Of a DNA stretch of 64,000 nt, positions 26,151-33,752 are shown in pieces. Origin of the DNA: a bacterium (GTDB lineage Bacteria; Pseudomonadota; Gammaproteobacteria; Burkholderiales; Burkholderiaceae_C); contig JAVBXK010000018.1 in NCBI GenBank assembly GCA_030824555.1, positions 222,007-286,006 of the forward strand, written 5' to 3'. The number at the start of each line of letters is the position of its first letter. Position 1 is the stretch's first letter. The translations under genes were made by a program, and so were the position numbers. A model generated the notes under the pieces. It searched no databases. It was not told the DNA's origin and worked only from the letters and a program-made list of their open reading frames with translations.

Positions 26151-26866
26151 CAGGCCAGCCAGGTGGTGAACTCGGCTGCCGGCACGCGGGGTGTGCGGAA
26201 GGTGTTGACTGTATCGGTCGGGTCGGCATAACCCAGCGCCATGCCACACACCATCATTTCATTGTCGCCCGCGCCGATGTGGGGCAGCACGATGCTGGCA
26301 AACCCGTTCCATGCGGCCTGTGGACAGGTGTGCAAGCCCCGCGCCCGCGCGGCCAGCATGATGTTTTGCAAAAACATGCCGTAATCAAGCAACGAGCCGC
26401 GCCCCATGACCTTGTCAACCGTGAACATGAGGCCCACAGGTGCGTCGAAAAACATGTAGTTGCGCACATGTTGTGCATGCATGCGGTCGCGGTCGGTCTT
26501 GCCAATGCCCAGCAGTCCGTACAGGCCCCAACCGTTTTCACGGCGGCGGTCGATGAAGGGGCTGACCCACTTTTCGGGGTAGTAGTCGTAGGCCTCCTTG
26601 TACTGGCCCGCCAGCGATGGGTCGGCCCGCACGGCGTTGGCGGCATCGCACACCTTGGCCACCAGGCCATCGCGGCTGGCACCCTGCAGCACATACACCT
26701 TCCAGGGCTGGGTGTTGGTGCCCGACGGCGCACGGCTGGCCACTTCCAGAATGGAGGCCAGCACCTCCCTGGGCACGGCTTGCGGCAAGAAGGCGCGTGC
26801 GGACATGCGGGTGTCGATGGCACTGTCCACATCGGTGGCGGCTTGGTTGAAGGCAGATTCACTCAA
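26150..26866 (-). CDS. nitroreductase family protein
   Basis: A 238-residue FMN-dependent oxidoreductase. Family features: AIDTRMSARAFLPQ at the N-terminus (phosphate-binding Arg-Ser), ASRAPSGTNTQPW (flavin contact), FLQNIMLAARARGLHTCP and the C-terminal VCGMALGYADP. Nitroreductases reduce nitro compounds, quinones or flavins with NAD(P)H; the natural substrate is unknown. TTG at 26866 is preferred because GGAG lies eight bases upstream and the length fits; the open frame to 27034 overlaps the deacetylase gene. The stop touches the large inverted repeat. Confidence 0.88.
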   Translation of the reverse strand: MSESAFNQAATDVDSAIDTRMSARAFLPQAVPREVLASILEVASRAPSGTNTQPWKVYVLQGASRDGLVAKVCDAANAVRADPSLAGQYKEAYDYYPEKWVSPFIDRRRENGWGLYGLLGIGKTDRDRMHAQHVRNYMFFDAPVGLMFTVDKVMGRGSLLDYGMFLQNIMLAARARGLHTCPQAAWNGFASIVLPHIGAGDNEMMVCGMALGYADPTDTVNTFRTPRVPAAEFTTWLA

Positions 26867-26928
26867 TTGTTTGTCTCCAGTGGTGAGGGGTCGCCAGGGG
26901 TGGCGTGGGCAGGGGCCAAGTCGGCCAT

Positions 26929-27897
26929 TCAACTTGTGCGCCCTGCGCGGGCTTGCAGATTCTGCCAGCGCTCGGCAAATGACAGCGCCACGCGGTAGGT
27001 ATTCACCTGCACGGCCACGGTGTCCGCGATGCAACGGCCATACCCACCGGCCATGACAAACGCCAGCGGCAGCTTGCGCTGCCAGGCCCAGGCCATGACC
27101 TGGCGGTCGCGCGCTTCGATGCCGTCTGCGGTGAGCTTCAGCCGCCCCAGTCGGTCGCCCTCGTGCACGTCGGCACCGGCCAAATAGATGACCAAGCCCG
27201 GTTCGAAGCGCTGGTGCAGCGTGTCAAGCGACACGGTCAGGGCTTCCAGGTAGGCGTCGTCGGTGCAGCCATCGGGGAGTTCGACGTCGAGATCGCTGGC
27301 TTCTTTGTGGAACGGAAAGTTGCGTGCACCGTGCAATGACAGCGTGAACACCGTGGGGTCGTGCCGGAACACGTGGGCTGTGCCGTTGCCCTGGTGCACA
27401 TCCAGGTCGATGATGGCCACCTGCAAGGGCGGCATGGAGCATCGGTGGTTTGCCGCGTGGCGTGCGGCCTCGGCCTGCATGAGACGGGCCGCCACGGCCA
27501 CGTCGTTGAACACACAGAACCCACCGCCTGCATGCGCATACGCGTGGTGCGTGCCGCCGGCCAGGTTGGCTGCCACACCGGCACCTTGCAGCGCATGCCG
27601 GCAAGCGGCCACCGTGCCCCCGACAGAGCGGCACGCGCGCTCGGCCATGGCCGGGCTCCAGGGGAAACCGATGTGGCGCTGCTCGTCGGCAGTCAGCGTG
27701 CCAGCCAGCACCGCATCGACGTATGTCGGTGTGTGTACCAGCGCCAGCTCACCCGGCGTGGCAGCAGGGGCTTCGCACAACTGCACAGCTGGCAGCGCCT
27801 GTGCCAGCGCCTCGCGCAACAGGCGGTACTTGTGCATGGGGAAGCGGTGCCCATCAGGCAATGGCAAGACAAACAGGTCTGCGAAATAGGCGTTCAT
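26929..27897 (-). CDS. histone deacetylase family protein (class II-like, acetylpolyamine amidohydrolase-related)
   Basis: A 322-residue zinc deacetylase. Conserved elements: HKYRLLREAL at the N-terminus, NLAGGTHHAYAHAGGGFCVFND (two active-site histidines), the metal motif DLDVHQGNGT, and MAGGYGR near the C-terminus. Bacterial members remove acetyl groups from polyamines, lysines or small metabolites such as acetoin-pathway products; substrate not assignable. ATG at 27897 starts MNAYFADLFVLPLPDGHRFP, the usual bacterial N-terminus; a start at 27969 is longer and unsupported. 62 nt upstream of the nitroreductase. Confidence 0.9.
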   Translation of the reverse strand: MNAYFADLFVLPLPDGHRFPMHKYRLLREALAQALPAVQLCEAPAATPGELALVHTPTYVDAVLAGTLTADEQRHIGFPWSPAMAERACRSVGGTVAACRHALQGAGVAANLAGGTHHAYAHAGGGFCVFNDVAVAARLMQAEAARHAANHRCSMPPLQVAIIDLDVHQGNGTAHVFRHDPTVFTLSLHGARNFPFHKEASDLDVELPDGCTDDAYLEALTVSLDTLHQRFEPGLVIYLAGADVHEGDRLGRLKLTADGIEARDRQVMAWAWQRKLPLAFVMAGGYGRCIADTVAVQVNTYRVALSFAERWQNLQARAGRTS

Positions 27898-28025
27898 GGC
27901 GTGGCGAATACGTGAGGGCCCAGACAACGGAACATGCCCGTCAATGCCTGCTTGGTGCGCTGAAAACACGGCGGCTGACCGGCCGCAAAGCCACGCCCAG
28001 CAACACTTCTAGGTGTTTGCATCTA

Positions 28026-28105
28026 TTTTGCTGCACTGCAACAAAAAACACTTGCACCCATCAGCAAATACCCTATACTTGGAACCATGTTGCAGTGCAG
28101 CAAAA
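28026..28105. promoter_or_regulatory. phasin promoter with twin PhaR-like operators
   Basis: An 18-bp sequence TTTTGCTGCACTGCAACA (28026-28043) recurs as its exact reverse complement at 28088-28105. Between them is a sigma70 promoter: TTGCAC (28052-28057), 16 bp, TATACT (28074-28079). One site is upstream of the -35 and the other covers the start point. PhaR repressors of PHB granules bind CTGC-N3-GCA-type sites, so PhaR is the likely ligand (inference). Confidence 0.75.
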
Positions 28106-28165
28106 GCGAAAAGCCGATGCACAGCCCTCAACAGATTTTTCAATTAACCCTTTTGGAGTATCACC

Positions 28166-28717
28166 ATGTTGACTGCTGAACAAGTTGTAGCCGCACAAAA
28201 AGCCAACCTCGAAACCCTGTTTGGTCTGACCCAGAAAGCCTTCGAAGGCGTGGAAAAGCTGGTTGAACTGAACGTTCAAGCCACCAAAGCCGCTCTGGCC
28301 GAATCCGCCAACCACACCCAAGCCGTTCTGAGCGTGAAAGACGCACAAGAACTGCTGGCTCTGCAAGCTGGCCTGATGCAGCCTCTGGCTGAAAAGACCG
28401 CTGCTTACAGCCGTCACCTGTACGACATCGCTTCCGGCGCTGGCGCTGAATTCACCAAAGCTGTCGAAGCCCAATCCGGCGACGCACAAGCCAAATTCCT
28501 GGCCGTTGTTGACAACGCCGCCAAGAACGCACCCGCCGGTTCCGAAACCGCCGTGGCCGTGATGAAAAGCGCAGTGAGCGCCGCTTCCAACGCCATGGAA
28601 TCCGTGCAAAAAGCTGTCAAGCAAGCCACCGAAATGGCCGAAGCCAACTTCAATACCGTTGCAGCCACTGCTGTCAACGCTGCCAAAACATCTACAGCTA
28701 CCGCCAAAAAGCGTTAA
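28166..28717 (+). CDS. phaP: phasin, PHA granule-associated protein
   Basis: A 183-residue amphipathic, Ala-rich protein that coats polyhydroxyalkanoate granules in the cytoplasm. The beginning [36 protein letters not shown] is the Phasin_2 family pattern; most of the protein is helical and lacks cysteine and tryptophan. The C-terminal tail is rich in Ala/Thr/Lys. ATG at 28166 with TTTTGGAG ten bases upstream. Strong promoter with two PhaR-like operators and a strong terminator mark a highly expressed single gene. Its presence implies PHB metabolism encoded elsewhere. Confidence 0.95.
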   Translation: MLTAEQVVAAQKANLETLFGLTQKAFEGVEKLVELNVQATKAALAESANHTQAVLSVKDAQELLALQAGLMQPLAEKTAAYSRHLYDIASGAGAEFTKAVEAQSGDAQAKFLAVVDNAAKNAPAGSETAVAVMKSAVSAASNAMESVQKAVKQATEMAEANFNTVAATAVNAAKTSTATAKKR

Positions 28718-28781
28718 TCAGCGATAGATTTCCCAGTTGTCTCCTCGGGTCCTTCTGAAATCCAGTTTCACGGACCCCTTC

Positions 28782-28812
28782 AAGGCCCTGTCTCACGACA
28801 GGGCCTTTTTTT
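28782..28812 (+). terminator. intrinsic terminator of phaP
   Basis: Perfect stem AAGGCCCTGTC-TCAC-GACAGGGCCTT (28782-28807) followed by TTTTT. Confidence 0.95.
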
Positions 28813-28902
28813 CGTCTTCTCGCCAAGAGACTGCATACGTGCGAGACAAAAGATCGGCTTTGCACACGATCTACCCACCGTTCTCCGATCATCAGGCGTA
28901 GC

Positions 28903-29118
28903 ATGCAATCGGCTCATCCAATGAACCGGACCACTGCCATGCTGATCGACGAACTTGAACGCATCAAAAAACTGGTCGCCTCGATTCATGCGCTTGAAGA
29001 CAAGCTGGTGAACACCTCGTTCATGCCCTTGTCCGAGCAAAAAAAACTGCATGACGAGATTCGCAAGCTCAAAGACGAGATGGACATACTCGAAAAACGC
29101 ACCCGCCGCAAAGGCTGA
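28903..29118 (+). CDS. small coiled-coil protein
   Basis: A 71-residue charged protein predicted to be one or two helices (LIDELERIKKLVASIHALED and KLHDEIRKLKDEMDILEKR). The C-terminal helix resembles DUF465/YdcH-type small proteins, but the match is too loose to assign. No signal peptide. The start is uncertain: ATG at 28903, 28921 or 28939, none with a strong Shine-Dalgarno. It is convergent with the patatin gene. Confidence 0.6.
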   Translation: MQSAHPMNRTTAMLIDELERIKKLVASIHALEDKLVNTSFMPLSEQKKLHDEIRKLKDEMDILEKRTRRKG

Positions 29119-29135
29119 TGCGCGGACAAATCGCC

Positions 29136-30071
29136 TCATCTTGAGACTGGTACGGCCAACGCTGCCATTTGTGCCTTGAGCTTGGGCATGGCCGCCTGCA
29201 TGGCGGCACGCCCCGCCGCCATCGACCGCTGCCGCTCAGAAAAAGCCGCGCTGCCCACACCCGCCAGTTCTGGTCTCACCAGCACATGGGCCTGTTTCAA
29301 TTCGTGCCGGTTGATGGTTTGCCCCATGATGGCAAAGGTTTGGAGCATCACTTTGAGCATGTCGGTGGCGGCATTGGCTTCGGGTGGGCTGGAAATGTCC
29401 ACCGCAATCACCAGTTCCGCCCCCATTTGCTGGGTGTAGGCAACGGGAACCGGTGCCACCAGCCCGCCATCGACATACTCCCGGCCGCCGATGTCCACCG
29501 GCTGAAACACGCCAGGCACGGCACTGGACGCCCGCACGGCCACACCTGCATCACCACGTTGAAACAGAATGCCTGCGCCGGTGGCCAGGTCGGTGGCCAC
29601 AATGCCCAGGGGCACCACCATGTGCTCAATCAACCGGCCTTGCGTCTGCGCAGACACGTAGCGTGCGACCGCAGCACCGCGCAGCATGCCGCGGTTGCCA
29701 AACGGCAGCGTCCAGTCCGTCAGGCTCGCTTCCTCCATGGCCATGGCGGCCTGCTCCAATTCCCGGCCATTTTTACCGCTGGCATACAACGCGGCCACCA
29801 AGCTGCCCGCTGACGTGCCAACGACCAGGTCGGGTTTGATGCCGTTTTGCTCAAGCACCTGAATCACACCCACATGGGCAAAACCTCTTGCCGCACCTCC
29901 GCCGAGTGCAAGGCCGATCTTTGGTGGTCGAAAAACCGGTGTAGCGCTTGTTGCAATTGGTTTGATTGCTACGGGCGCTGTGGCATCCGTCACCTTCACC
30001 GCAGACGTACACCCACTCATAGCCAGCACACAAACCGCCATCCACGGCACAGACCGAAATATGTTCAACAT
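29136..30071 (-). CDS. patatin-like phospholipase lipoprotein (RssA-like)
   Basis: A 311-residue predicted lipoprotein serine hydrolase. The N-terminus MLNIFRSVPWMAVCVLAMSGC is a lipoprotein signal with the cysteine at 21. The patatin dyad is complete: oxyanion loop GGGAARG (57-63), nucleophile S87 in GTSAG, and D201 in DGG. Such proteins cleave phospholipids or acyl esters; substrate unknown. ATG at 30071 has AAGG upstream and replaces an in-frame TTG at 30086. It diverges from an iron-binding protein gene across a Fur box, so it may be iron regulated. Confidence 0.9.
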   Translation of the reverse strand: MLNIFRSVPWMAVCVLAMSGCTSAVKVTDATAPVAIKPIATSATPVFRPPKIGLALGGGAARGFAHVGVIQVLEQNGIKPDLVVGTSAGSLVAALYASGKNGRELEQAAMAMEEASLTDWTLPFGNRGMLRGAAVARYVSAQTQGRLIEHMVVPLGIVATDLATGAGILFQRGDAGVAVRASSAVPGVFQPVDIGGREYVDGGLVAPVPVAYTQQMGAELVIAVDISSPPEANAATDMLKVMLQTFAIMGQTINRHELKQAHVLVRPELAGVGSAAFSERQRSMAAGRAAMQAAMPKLKAQMAALAVPVSR

Positions 30072-30108
30072 TTTGACCTTAATCAATAAGAATGATTCCC
30101 AATCATGA

Positions 30109-30127
30109 TATGATGAGAATCATTCTC
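30109..30127. promoter_or_regulatory. Fur box
   Basis: TATGATGAGAATCATTCTC matches 15 of 19 positions of the Fur consensus GATAATGATAATCATTATC. A weaker match (11 of 19) on the other strand lies just left, around 30086-30104. Both are in the 68-bp gap between the patatin and Fe(III)-binding protein genes. Confidence 0.75.
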
Positions 30128-30139
30128 AACAAACAAACC

Positions 30140-31213
30140 ATGGCCATGACCACTGTCCAAAAAGCAACCTTTGAATGCCTTGCACCCGTGGCTCTGACAT
30201 TGGGCGCAACGCTTTTGTGCCTGCCAGCACAGGCCCAGGACAAGGTTCTGAACCTCTATTCAGCCCGTCATTACCAAACCGACGAGGTGATGTACGACAC
30301 GTTCACCAGAACAACGGGCATCAAAATCAACCGGGTCGATGCCGACGATGCGGGCATTGTCGCGCGACTCAAAGCTGAGGGTGCAGCCTCCCCTGCCGAC
30401 GTGATTTTGCTGGTCGATGCGGCGCGGATGGCATCTGCCGACGCACAGGGTCTGTTTCGGCCCATCAAGTCCGCTGTGCTCGACAAAGCCATCCCCAGCA
30501 ACCTGAAGGCCACGCCCACCCCCGACGGCGTGACGTGGACCGGCTTCTCTACCCGGGCACGTGTGGTGGTGTACGACCCCTTGCGCGTGAAGGCGGCCGA
30601 TGTCGCCACCTACGAACAGCTGGCCGACCCCAAGCTGAAAGGCATGTTGTGCACACGCTCGGGCTCGCACCCGTACAACCTGTCGCTGTTTGCCACCGTT
30701 GTCGAACGCCTGGGCGATGAAAAGGGTGAGGCATGGCTGAAGGGCCTGGTCGCGAACATGGCCCGCCAACCCAAAGGCGGCGACACCGATCAGATCAAAG
30801 CCGTGGCATCGGGCGAATGTGCCGTCGCGCTGACCAACACCTACTACGCGGCCAGGTTGCTCAAATCCAGCAAACCCGACGAAAAATCCACCATGGAAAA
30901 GGTGCGGGTGGTGTTTCCCAACCAAGGTACCAGCGGCGCCCACGTCAACATTGCGGGCGCAGCGGTTGCCAGGCATGCCAAGCACGTTGAAAACGCCGTC
31001 CAGTTCATGGAGTACTTGGCAAGCCCGTTCGCCCAAGACTATTTCGCCAACGGGAACAACGAATTTCCTGCTGTGGTGGGTATAAAAATCGACAACGCTG
31101 CGCTCAAGGCCATGGGTGGTGACGCCTTCAAAGCCGAAAACATCCCCCTCGGTGTCGTGGCCAAGAACATGACCAAGGTGCAGCAGATGCTGGATCGCGT
31201 CGGGTACAAGTAA
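30140..31213 (+). CDS. Fe(III) ABC transporter substrate-binding protein (FbpA/FutA type)
   Basis: A 357-residue periplasmic ferric-ion receptor. Signal peptide ends at LPAQAQ. The mature protein starts KVLNLYSARHYQTDEVMYDTF, holds DVILLVDAARM, and has the paired tyrosines NTYYAARLL that coordinate ferric iron in this family, then NIAGAAVARHAKH. ATG at 30140 (or 30146) is chosen because earlier in-frame starts lie inside the Fur box. No permease or ATPase gene follows, so the receptor is an orphan in this window. Likely Fur-repressed. Confidence 0.9.
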   Translation: MAMTTVQKATFECLAPVALTLGATLLCLPAQAQDKVLNLYSARHYQTDEVMYDTFTRTTGIKINRVDADDAGIVARLKAEGAASPADVILLVDAARMASADAQGLFRPIKSAVLDKAIPSNLKATPTPDGVTWTGFSTRARVVVYDPLRVKAADVATYEQLADPKLKGMLCTRSGSHPYNLSLFATVVERLGDEKGEAWLKGLVANMARQPKGGDTDQIKAVASGECAVALTNTYYAARLLKSSKPDEKSTMEKVRVVFPNQGTSGAHVNIAGAAVARHAKHVENAVQFMEYLASPFAQDYFANGNNEFPAVVGIKIDNAALKAMGGDAFKAENIPLGVVAKNMTKVQQMLDRVGYK

Positions 31214-31284
31214 CCCATCACCGCCCTGACGCCAACCTGCGCGTTGCCATGCAGTTGACACGGCACACGGTGTCTGCGACATAA

Positions 31285-31306
31285 TTGACGTTTACGTTAA
31301 CGTCAA
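31285..31306. promoter_or_regulatory. LiuR-like palindrome upstream of the SDR gene
   Basis: A 22-bp palindrome with arms TTGACGT and ACGTCAA and only one mismatched pair, 20 bp before the SDR start. It fits the MerR-family LiuR sites (TTTACGT/ACGTAAA type) that control branched-chain amino-acid degradation. The regulator gene is not in the window. Confidence 0.55.
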
Positions 31307-31325
31307 TCAACAGCAGGAGACATTC

Positions 31326-32084
31326 ATGGACATTGCAGGCAAGGTATTCATCGTCACCGGTGGCGCTTCTGGTTTGGGCGAGGGCACAGCACGCATGATC
31401 GTGGCCAATGGTGGACAGATCGTGATCGCAGACATGCAGGCCGAAAAAGGCGCTGCTGTGGCCAAGGAACTGGGCGGTGCATTCGTCAAGTGCGATGTCA
31501 GCAACGAAGCTGACGGCCAAGCCGTGGTGGCTCAAGCGCTCGGCATGGGCAAGCTGATGGGATTGGTCAACTGCGCGGGCATCGCGCCAGCTGAAAAAAC
31601 CGTTGGCAAAACCGGGCCGCATGCTTTGTCCACCTACACGAAGACAATCATGGTCAATCTGGTCGGCAGCTTCAACATGATCCGACTGGCCGCCGATGCC
31701 ATGTGCAAAAACGCACCTGAAGCCACCGGCGAACGCGGCGTGCTCATCTCAACAGCCAGCGTTGCCGCCTATGACGGGCAAATCGGCCAAGCCGCATATG
31801 CAGCATCCAAAGGCGGTATCGTGGGCATGACGTTGCCCATCGCACGTGATTTGTCGCGCAACGGCATCCGCAACATGACCATCGCACCCGGTATTTTCGG
31901 CACCCCCATGCTGTTTGGCATGCCCCAGGATGTGCAAGATGCACTGGCCGCTGGCGTGCCCTTCCCCAGCCGCCTGGGCACCCCGAACGATTACGCCCGC
32001 CTGGTAAAGCACATCATCGAAAACGACATGCTCAACGGCGAAGTCATCCGCCTGGACGGTGCCATCCGCCTCGCACCACGTTGA
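31326..32084 (+). CDS. SDR family 3-hydroxyacyl-CoA dehydrogenase (HSD10-like)
   Basis: A 252-residue NAD-dependent short-chain dehydrogenase. TGGASGLG (11-18), D36 after the second strand (NAD preference), NCAG (82-85), S145, and YAASK (Y158, K162) form the complete catalytic set. The pattern, including GVLISTASVAAYDGQIGQ and TIAPGIFGTPM, is that of 3-hydroxy-2-methylbutyryl-CoA dehydrogenase/HSD17B10, used in isoleucine and fatty-acid breakdown. AGGAG lies six bases before ATG. The upstream LiuR-like palindrome supports a branched-chain role. Single gene. Confidence 0.9.
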   Translation: MDIAGKVFIVTGGASGLGEGTARMIVANGGQIVIADMQAEKGAAVAKELGGAFVKCDVSNEADGQAVVAQALGMGKLMGLVNCAGIAPAEKTVGKTGPHALSTYTKTIMVNLVGSFNMIRLAADAMCKNAPEATGERGVLISTASVAAYDGQIGQAAYAASKGGIVGMTLPIARDLSRNGIRNMTIAPGIFGTPMLFGMPQDVQDALAAGVPFPSRLGTPNDYARLVKHIIENDMLNGEVIRLDGAIRLAPR

Positions 32085-32138
32085 CGTCGGGTTCAACCCG
32101 GCATGGCACCGGGCGACCGTGGGGACGTGCAGGCACGT

Positions 32139-32171
32139 TTGTGAAATTGGTCACACAATTTCAGTTCACAA
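32139..32171. promoter_or_regulatory. nested palindrome before the cyclase-dnaG-rpoD genes
   Basis: TGAAATTG-GTCACA-CAATTTCA (32142-32163) is a perfect inverted repeat, and it is interleaved with TTGTGAA (32139-32145)/TTCACAA (32165-32171). It is 64 bp before the cyclase start and looks like a protein-binding operator; the factor is unknown. Confidence 0.45.
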
Positions 32172-32234
32172 TGTGCGTTGTTGTCAACCTCAGCTTCAGC
32201 GCATCGCGAGTGCGTGACTGACACCCTACCAAAC

Positions 32235-33749
32235 ATGGCCGCAAAGAAACCCGCCGAAATTGCAAAGGATGCGTTCAGGCTCATTGCTGAACGCAAATTG
32301 CAGCCCACACCTGAGCACTACGAGGCGGCGTACGCCGAAATTTCCGGTGAAAAGCTTGAGCAAAGCTTCCCCGTCGAATCGCTGCGCAAAATCGCACTCG
32401 CCTTGCCTGCGCACGAAATCACGCTGGCGAAAGCCGTGGCCTCGGTTGAGCAGGCCATCACACTGCAAAACTGGGCAGCCCTCAAAAACAGCCTGCTCGA
32501 CTACGTGACAAAGGTTGAACAGCAAAGTGCTGACAACATGCATGCACCATCCAAAGCAAGTATGGAGGTGCGTGAACAGGTTGCCCGTATGGTTGAACAC
32601 ATCAAACCGGCACTGGGTGACGAGGACGTTCGATTCAACAATCAGATCCGCGAGTTGATTCAGCTTCTGCGCCACCCCACCACCGAGGCCGGTGCAGTGA
32701 AGACGGCGCTGACCACATTCAATTTGCGGTTGTCTTTCGTGGGTGAAGAACAAGGAGCGATCAGGGCCACCTTGTTGCACCTACTGACCCTGGTGTTCGA
32801 GAACATCTCGGCATTGGGCGTGGAAGACCGCTGGCTGGTCGGTCAAGTCGGCGCACTGATGGAAGCCGCGAAACCGCCGCTCAATCTAAAGCGGCTGGAC
32901 GACGTCAAACGCAAACTGCAAGACGTGATCGCCAAACAAAGCGAAGCCAAAGCCCGGTCGATCGAAGCACAGGCCCAGATCAAGATGATGCTGGCCACGT
33001 TCATTGAGCGCTTGTCGCAGATGACCGACACCACCGGCAATTTTCGCAACGAAGTAGACAGTTTCGCCAAAGTCATCGAACACGCCGAGGTGCTGGAAGA
33101 AATCGGCCCGGCACTGCAGTCTGTCCTGACGGCGACGCGCACCATGGAAGAAAGTGCCCGTCAGGTCGGCACTGAGTTGCGCACCATCCGTGAGCGCGCG
33201 GTGAAAGCAGAAGAAGAAATCATCAAACTCCAGGGTGAACTGGACAAGGCCAGCGTGCAGGCCAGGCTGGACCCGCTCACGGGTGCATTGAACAGGCGCG
33301 GCCTTGATGAAGCCTTTGCCCGTGAAGTGACCACGGCACGCCGCAAAGGCACTTTGCTGTGCCTGGCGATGCTCGACATCGACAACTTCAAGCAGCTGAA
33401 CGACAGCCATGGCCATGACTCGGGCGATGCGGCACTGTCACACTTGGTGTCGGTTGCCCGCACCAGCATGCGTCCGCAGGACACCATGGCACGTTATGGC
33501 GGGGAAGAATTCGTCATTCTGCTGCCGGACACTTCGCTGCCAAATGGCGTAGAGGCCATGCAACGCTTGCAGCGCGAGCTGACAAAACGCCTGTTCCTGC
33601 AAAACAACGAACGGGTGCTGATCACCTTCAGCGCTGGAGTGGCCCAGCTTGAACTCGACGAAACAGCGGAAAACGCCGTGAAACGGGCGGATGAAGCCAT
33701 GTACTTGGCCAAGCGGGCGGGCAAAAACCGGGTCTTCGCCGCGAACTGA
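32235..33749 (+). CDS. soluble diguanylate cyclase (GGDEF)
   Basis: A 504-residue cytoplasmic c-di-GMP synthase with no membrane helix. The N-terminal 300 residues are helical with no assigned domain (start AAKKPAEIAKDAFRLIAERK), followed by a coiled coil (about 290-345) and GGDEF (about 348-500). The active site is RYGGEEFVILLP; I-site RPQD lies five residues before GGEEF, so product inhibition is expected. ATG at 32235 replaces an in-frame TTG at 32178. Only 3 nt separate its stop from the dnaG GTG, so it probably leads the dnaG-rpoD operon in place of the usual rpsU or yqeY. Confidence 0.92.
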   Translation: MAAKKPAEIAKDAFRLIAERKLQPTPEHYEAAYAEISGEKLEQSFPVESLRKIALALPAHEITLAKAVASVEQAITLQNWAALKNSLLDYVTKVEQQSADNMHAPSKASMEVREQVARMVEHIKPALGDEDVRFNNQIRELIQLLRHPTTEAGAVKTALTTFNLRLSFVGEEQGAIRATLLHLLTLVFENISALGVEDRWLVGQVGALMEAAKPPLNLKRLDDVKRKLQDVIAKQSEAKARSIEAQAQIKMMLATFIERLSQMTDTTGNFRNEVDSFAKVIEHAEVLEEIGPALQSVLTATRTMEESARQVGTELRTIRERAVKAEEEIIKLQGELDKASVQARLDPLTGALNRRGLDEAFAREVTTARRKGTLLCLAMLDIDNFKQLNDSHGHDSGDAALSHLVSVARTSMRPQDTMARYGGEEFVILLPDTSLPNGVEAMQRLQRELTKRLFLQNNERVLITFSAGVAQLELDETAENAVKRADEAMYLAKRAGKNRVFAAN

Positions 33750-33752
33750 TCG

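Noticed and set aside
25792..26247. open frames on both strands upstream of the FKBP gene
   Set aside because: They run through the large inverted repeat, lack start signals and have low-complexity composition; they are by-products of the repeat.
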